Assembly: GCA_003164655.1 (NCBI GenBank)
Contig: PLTW01000218.1
Location: forward strand, 1-14,014
DNA: 14,014 nt
Reading direction: 5' to 3'
Origin: Actinomycetota bacterium
GTDB lineage: Bacteria > Actinomycetota > Thermoleophilia > UBA2241
A program made the position numbers and the translations under genes. Below are positions 12,120 through 14,014 of the stretch, one piece after another. How positions within the stretch are numbered: the stretch's first letter is position 1; every line of letters starts with the position of its first letter. The notes under the pieces are model-generated. The model saw nothing but the letters and a program-made list of their open reading frames with translations. It had not been told where the DNA came from and did no database searches.

Positions 12120-14014
12120 GCACGACCGAGCAGCGCCGCGCGAGTCTCGAAGCCGCCGTTGCCCTCGGCCTCACCGCCGACGAATACGCCCACATCCGCC
12201 GCATTCAGGAGGGCGATCCGACCTATGTCGAGCTCGCCATCTACTCGCTCATGTGGAGCGAACACTGCAGCTACAAGCACTCGCGTCCCGTCCTGCCGCG
12301 CTTTCCCACGAGCGGCCCGCGCATTCTTCAGGGCCCCGGCGAGAACGCCGGCATCATCGACGTCGGCGACGGCTGGGCGGTGGCCATGAAGGTCGAAAGC
12401 CACAACCACCCGTCGGCGGTCGAACCGTTCCAGGGCGCCGCCACCGGCGTCGGGGGCATCGTGCGCGACATCTTCACGATGGGCGCCCGGCCCTGCGTGT
12501 CGCTCGACTCGCTGCGCTTCGGCGAGATCGACGGCCCCGACAACGCGCGCCAGCGCTTTCTGTTCGACGGCGTTGTCGGCGGCATCGGCTTCTACGGCAA
12601 CTGTCTCGGCATCCCCACGGTGGGCGGCGAGATCTACTTCGAACAGAGCTACGCCGGCAACTGTCTGGTCAACGCCATGAGCGCCGGCCTGCTGCGCGGC
12701 GACCAGATCGTGCGCGCCAGCGCCAGCGGACCCGGCAACCACGTCGTGCTGATCGGCTCGCGGACGGGGCGCGACGGCATCGGCGGCGCCTCGGTGCTGG
12801 CCAGCCAGGAGTTCGACGAGACCCTCGAAGAAAAGCGCCCCAGCGTGCAGGTCGGCGACCCGTTCACCGAAAAGAAGCTGATCGAAGCCTGTCTCGAGCT
12901 GCTCCACCGCAAGCTCGTCGTGAGCATGCAGGACCTCGGCGCCGCCGGCCTCACGTCGTCGTCGTCCGAGATGGCCAGCAAGGGCCACGTGGGGCTCGAC
13001 ATCCACGCCGACCGCGTGCCGCTGCGCGAGGCCGACATGGAGCCCTGGGAGATCATGATCTCCGAAAGCCAGGAGCGCATGCTGTCGATCGTCGAACCGG
13101 CGCGCCTGGCCGACGTGCGCGAGGTCTGCCAGCGCTGGGACCTCGACTGCACGGTCATCGGCGAGGTCACCGACTCCACCATGCTGCGCATCTACTGGCA
13201 CGGCGAGCGCGTCGCCGACATACCGGCGCGCCGCCTGGCCGACGACTCCCCGGTCATCCGCACGCCGTCGGTCAAGCCGGCCTACCTGGTCGACGAGCCG
13301 CTGGTCGTCACGGCGGCCGCCTACCCGGCGCCGTCCGACCCAGGCGCCGCGCTGCTCGAACTGCTGGGCGCGCCCAACATCGCCAGCAAGCGCTGGGCCT
13401 ACGAGCAGTACGACTACATCGTCCAGGCCAACACCGTGCAGATCCCCGGCTCCGACGCCGCCGTGCTGCGCATCAAGGGCACGCCGCGCGGCATCGCCTT
13501 CGTCAACGACTGCAACGGGCGCCACTGCTACCTCGACCCGTATCGCGGCGCCAAGGCCGCCGTCGCCGAGGCGGCCCGCAACCTGAGCTGCGCCGGGGCG
13601 CTGCCGGTGGCCGTGACCGACTGCCTCAACTTCGGCAACCCCGAGAAGGGCGACATCTACTGGACCTTCGAGCAGGCGGTCGAGGGCATGGCCGAGGCCT
13701 GCGAGGCCTTCGACACCCCGGTCGTGTCGGGCAACGTGAGCTTCTACAACGAGAGCTTCGGCAAGGCCATCTACCCCACGCCGATGGTCGGCATGCTGGG
13801 CGTCTTCGACGACGTCGCCAAGAACTGCGACGCGCGTTTCAAGAGCGCCGGCGACCTCGTCGTTCTGCTGGGCCCGGTCGCCAACGCCTGGCTCGATGGC
13901 TCCGAGTACCAGAAGATCCACTACGGCCGCGTCGAGGGCCGCGTGCCCGACGTCGACCTCGAGCTCGAAAAGGAGCTCCAGCGCGTGCTGCGCGCCGGTA
14001 TCGGCGCGGGCCTC
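12116..14014 (+). CDS. purL: Phosphoribosylformylglycinamidine synthase subunit PurL (small type, 3' end missing)
   Basis: PurL converts FGAR, ATP and ammonia to FGAM within the PurSQL complex. The frame is open for 633 codons from ATG 12116 and runs off the window end. Small PurL is usually about 720-770 residues, so roughly the last 100 or more are missing. Seen are LMWSEHCSYKHS (45-56, His50 being the conserved active-site histidine), KVESHNHPSAVEPFQGAA (92-109, metal and substrate site), TGVGGIVRDIFTMGARP, DLGAAGLTSSSSEMA and, in the second half, GNVSFYNE. The N-terminal PurS-like domain of large PurL is absent, consistent with a separate purS. The start overlaps the purQ stop by ATGA. 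No frameshift is seen. Confidence 0.96.
   Translation, partial: MSTTEQRRASLEAAVALGLTADEYAHIRRIQEGDPTYVELAIYSLMWSEHCSYKHSRPVLPRFPTSGPRILQGPGENAGIIDVGDGWAVAMKVESHNHPSAVEPFQGAATGVGGIVRDIFTMGARPCVSLDSLRFGEIDGPDNARQRFLFDGVVGGIGFYGNCLGIPTVGGEIYFEQSYAGNCLVNAMSAGLLRGDQIVRASASGPGNHVVLIGSRTGRDGIGGASVLASQEFDETLEEKRPSVQVGDPFTEKKLIEACLELLHRKLVVSMQDLGAAGLTSSSSEMASKGHVGLDIHADRVPLREADMEPWEIMISESQERMLSIVEPARLADVREVCQRWDLDCTVIGEVTDSTMLRIYWHGERVADIPARRLADDSPVIRTPSVKPAYLVDEPLVVTAAAYPAPSDPGAALLELLGAPNIASKRWAYEQYDYIVQANTVQIPGSDAAVLRIKGTPRGIAFVNDCNGRHCYLDPYRGAKAAVAEAARNLSCAGALPVAVTDCLNFGNPEKGDIYWTFEQAVEGMAEACEAFDTPVVSGNVSFYNESFGKAIYPTPMVGMLGVFDDVAKNCDARFKSAGDLVVLLGPVANAWLDGSEYQKIHYGRVEGRVPDVDLELEKELQRVLRAGIGAGL

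Noticed and set aside
9122..13921. Very long open frames on the minus strand opposite the S9 peptidase (9122-10984, 620 codons) and opposite purQ/purL (11882-13921, 679 codons)
   Set aside because: They are antisense shadows of well-recognised genes in GC-rich DNA. The translations are His/Asp/Val/Gly-rich with no family motif.

Overview
This 14 kb window is very GC-rich, with dense, mostly non-overlapping genes on both strands. The three-subunit FGAM synthase set (purS-purQ-short purL), the frequent GTG and TTG starts, possible leaderless promoters and a SpoIIE/RsbU-type phosphatase tail point to a high-GC Gram-positive, probably an actinobacterium. A non-pyrrolysine MttB-family methyltransferase and the nickel-pincer cofactor gene larB hint at an anaerobic or facultative lineage. 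No rRNA, tRNA, transposase, CRISPR array or phage gene was seen, so this reads as ordinary chromosomal core and accessory sequence. The taxonomic call is inference from gene content only.

Left part (1-4769). The window opens in the last 61 codons of a PP2C/SpoIIE-type phosphatase, followed on the same strand by a small single-pass membrane protein (258-683). Facing them on the minus strand is a run reading larB (3122-2340), a small all-helical protein resembling RsbR/RsbRD N-terminal domains (2343-1870, start overlapping the larB stop) and ddl (1810-734). Divergent from larB is a membrane-anchored L,D-transpeptidase with three Ig-like segments, a peptidoglycan-binding domain and a YkuD domain (3261-4769, start uncertain). 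Two of these enzymes make or cross-link peptidoglycan. LarB belongs to the lactate racemase cofactor pathway, which in Lactobacillus plantarum feeds D-lactate into the cell wall.

Middle part (4770-8451). A DUF1015 protein (4820-6112) and a LysE-type exporter (6137-6778) read rightward with a 24-base gap. They converge on an orphan MttB-family methyltransferase (8451-6988). The convergent gap holds a large nested inverted repeat (22-bp perfect outer stem, 8-bp inner hairpin) followed by a roughly 40-bp tandem duplication. No corrinoid protein or corrinoid activase gene is visible.

Right part (8452-14014). A 742-base divergent stretch without a convincing gene holds the likely mttB promoter and GC-rich hairpins. 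It is followed by a seven-bladed-propeller S9 prolyl-oligopeptidase-family peptidase (9194-10999). After it come purS (11045-11311), purQ (11361-12119) and purL (12116 to the window edge, incomplete), the FGAM synthase step of purine synthesis. A promoter-like TGGACT-17-TAGCGT places the start of purS almost exactly at its expected transcription start, with no Shine-Dalgarno sequence, which suggests leaderless expression.

No clearly new multi-gene system is evident. The points most worth following are the larB/helical protein/ddl grouping, the unusual number of long perfect hairpins inside and between genes (1-54, 5299-5343, 6784-6867, 8720-8753), and the orphan methyltransferase.
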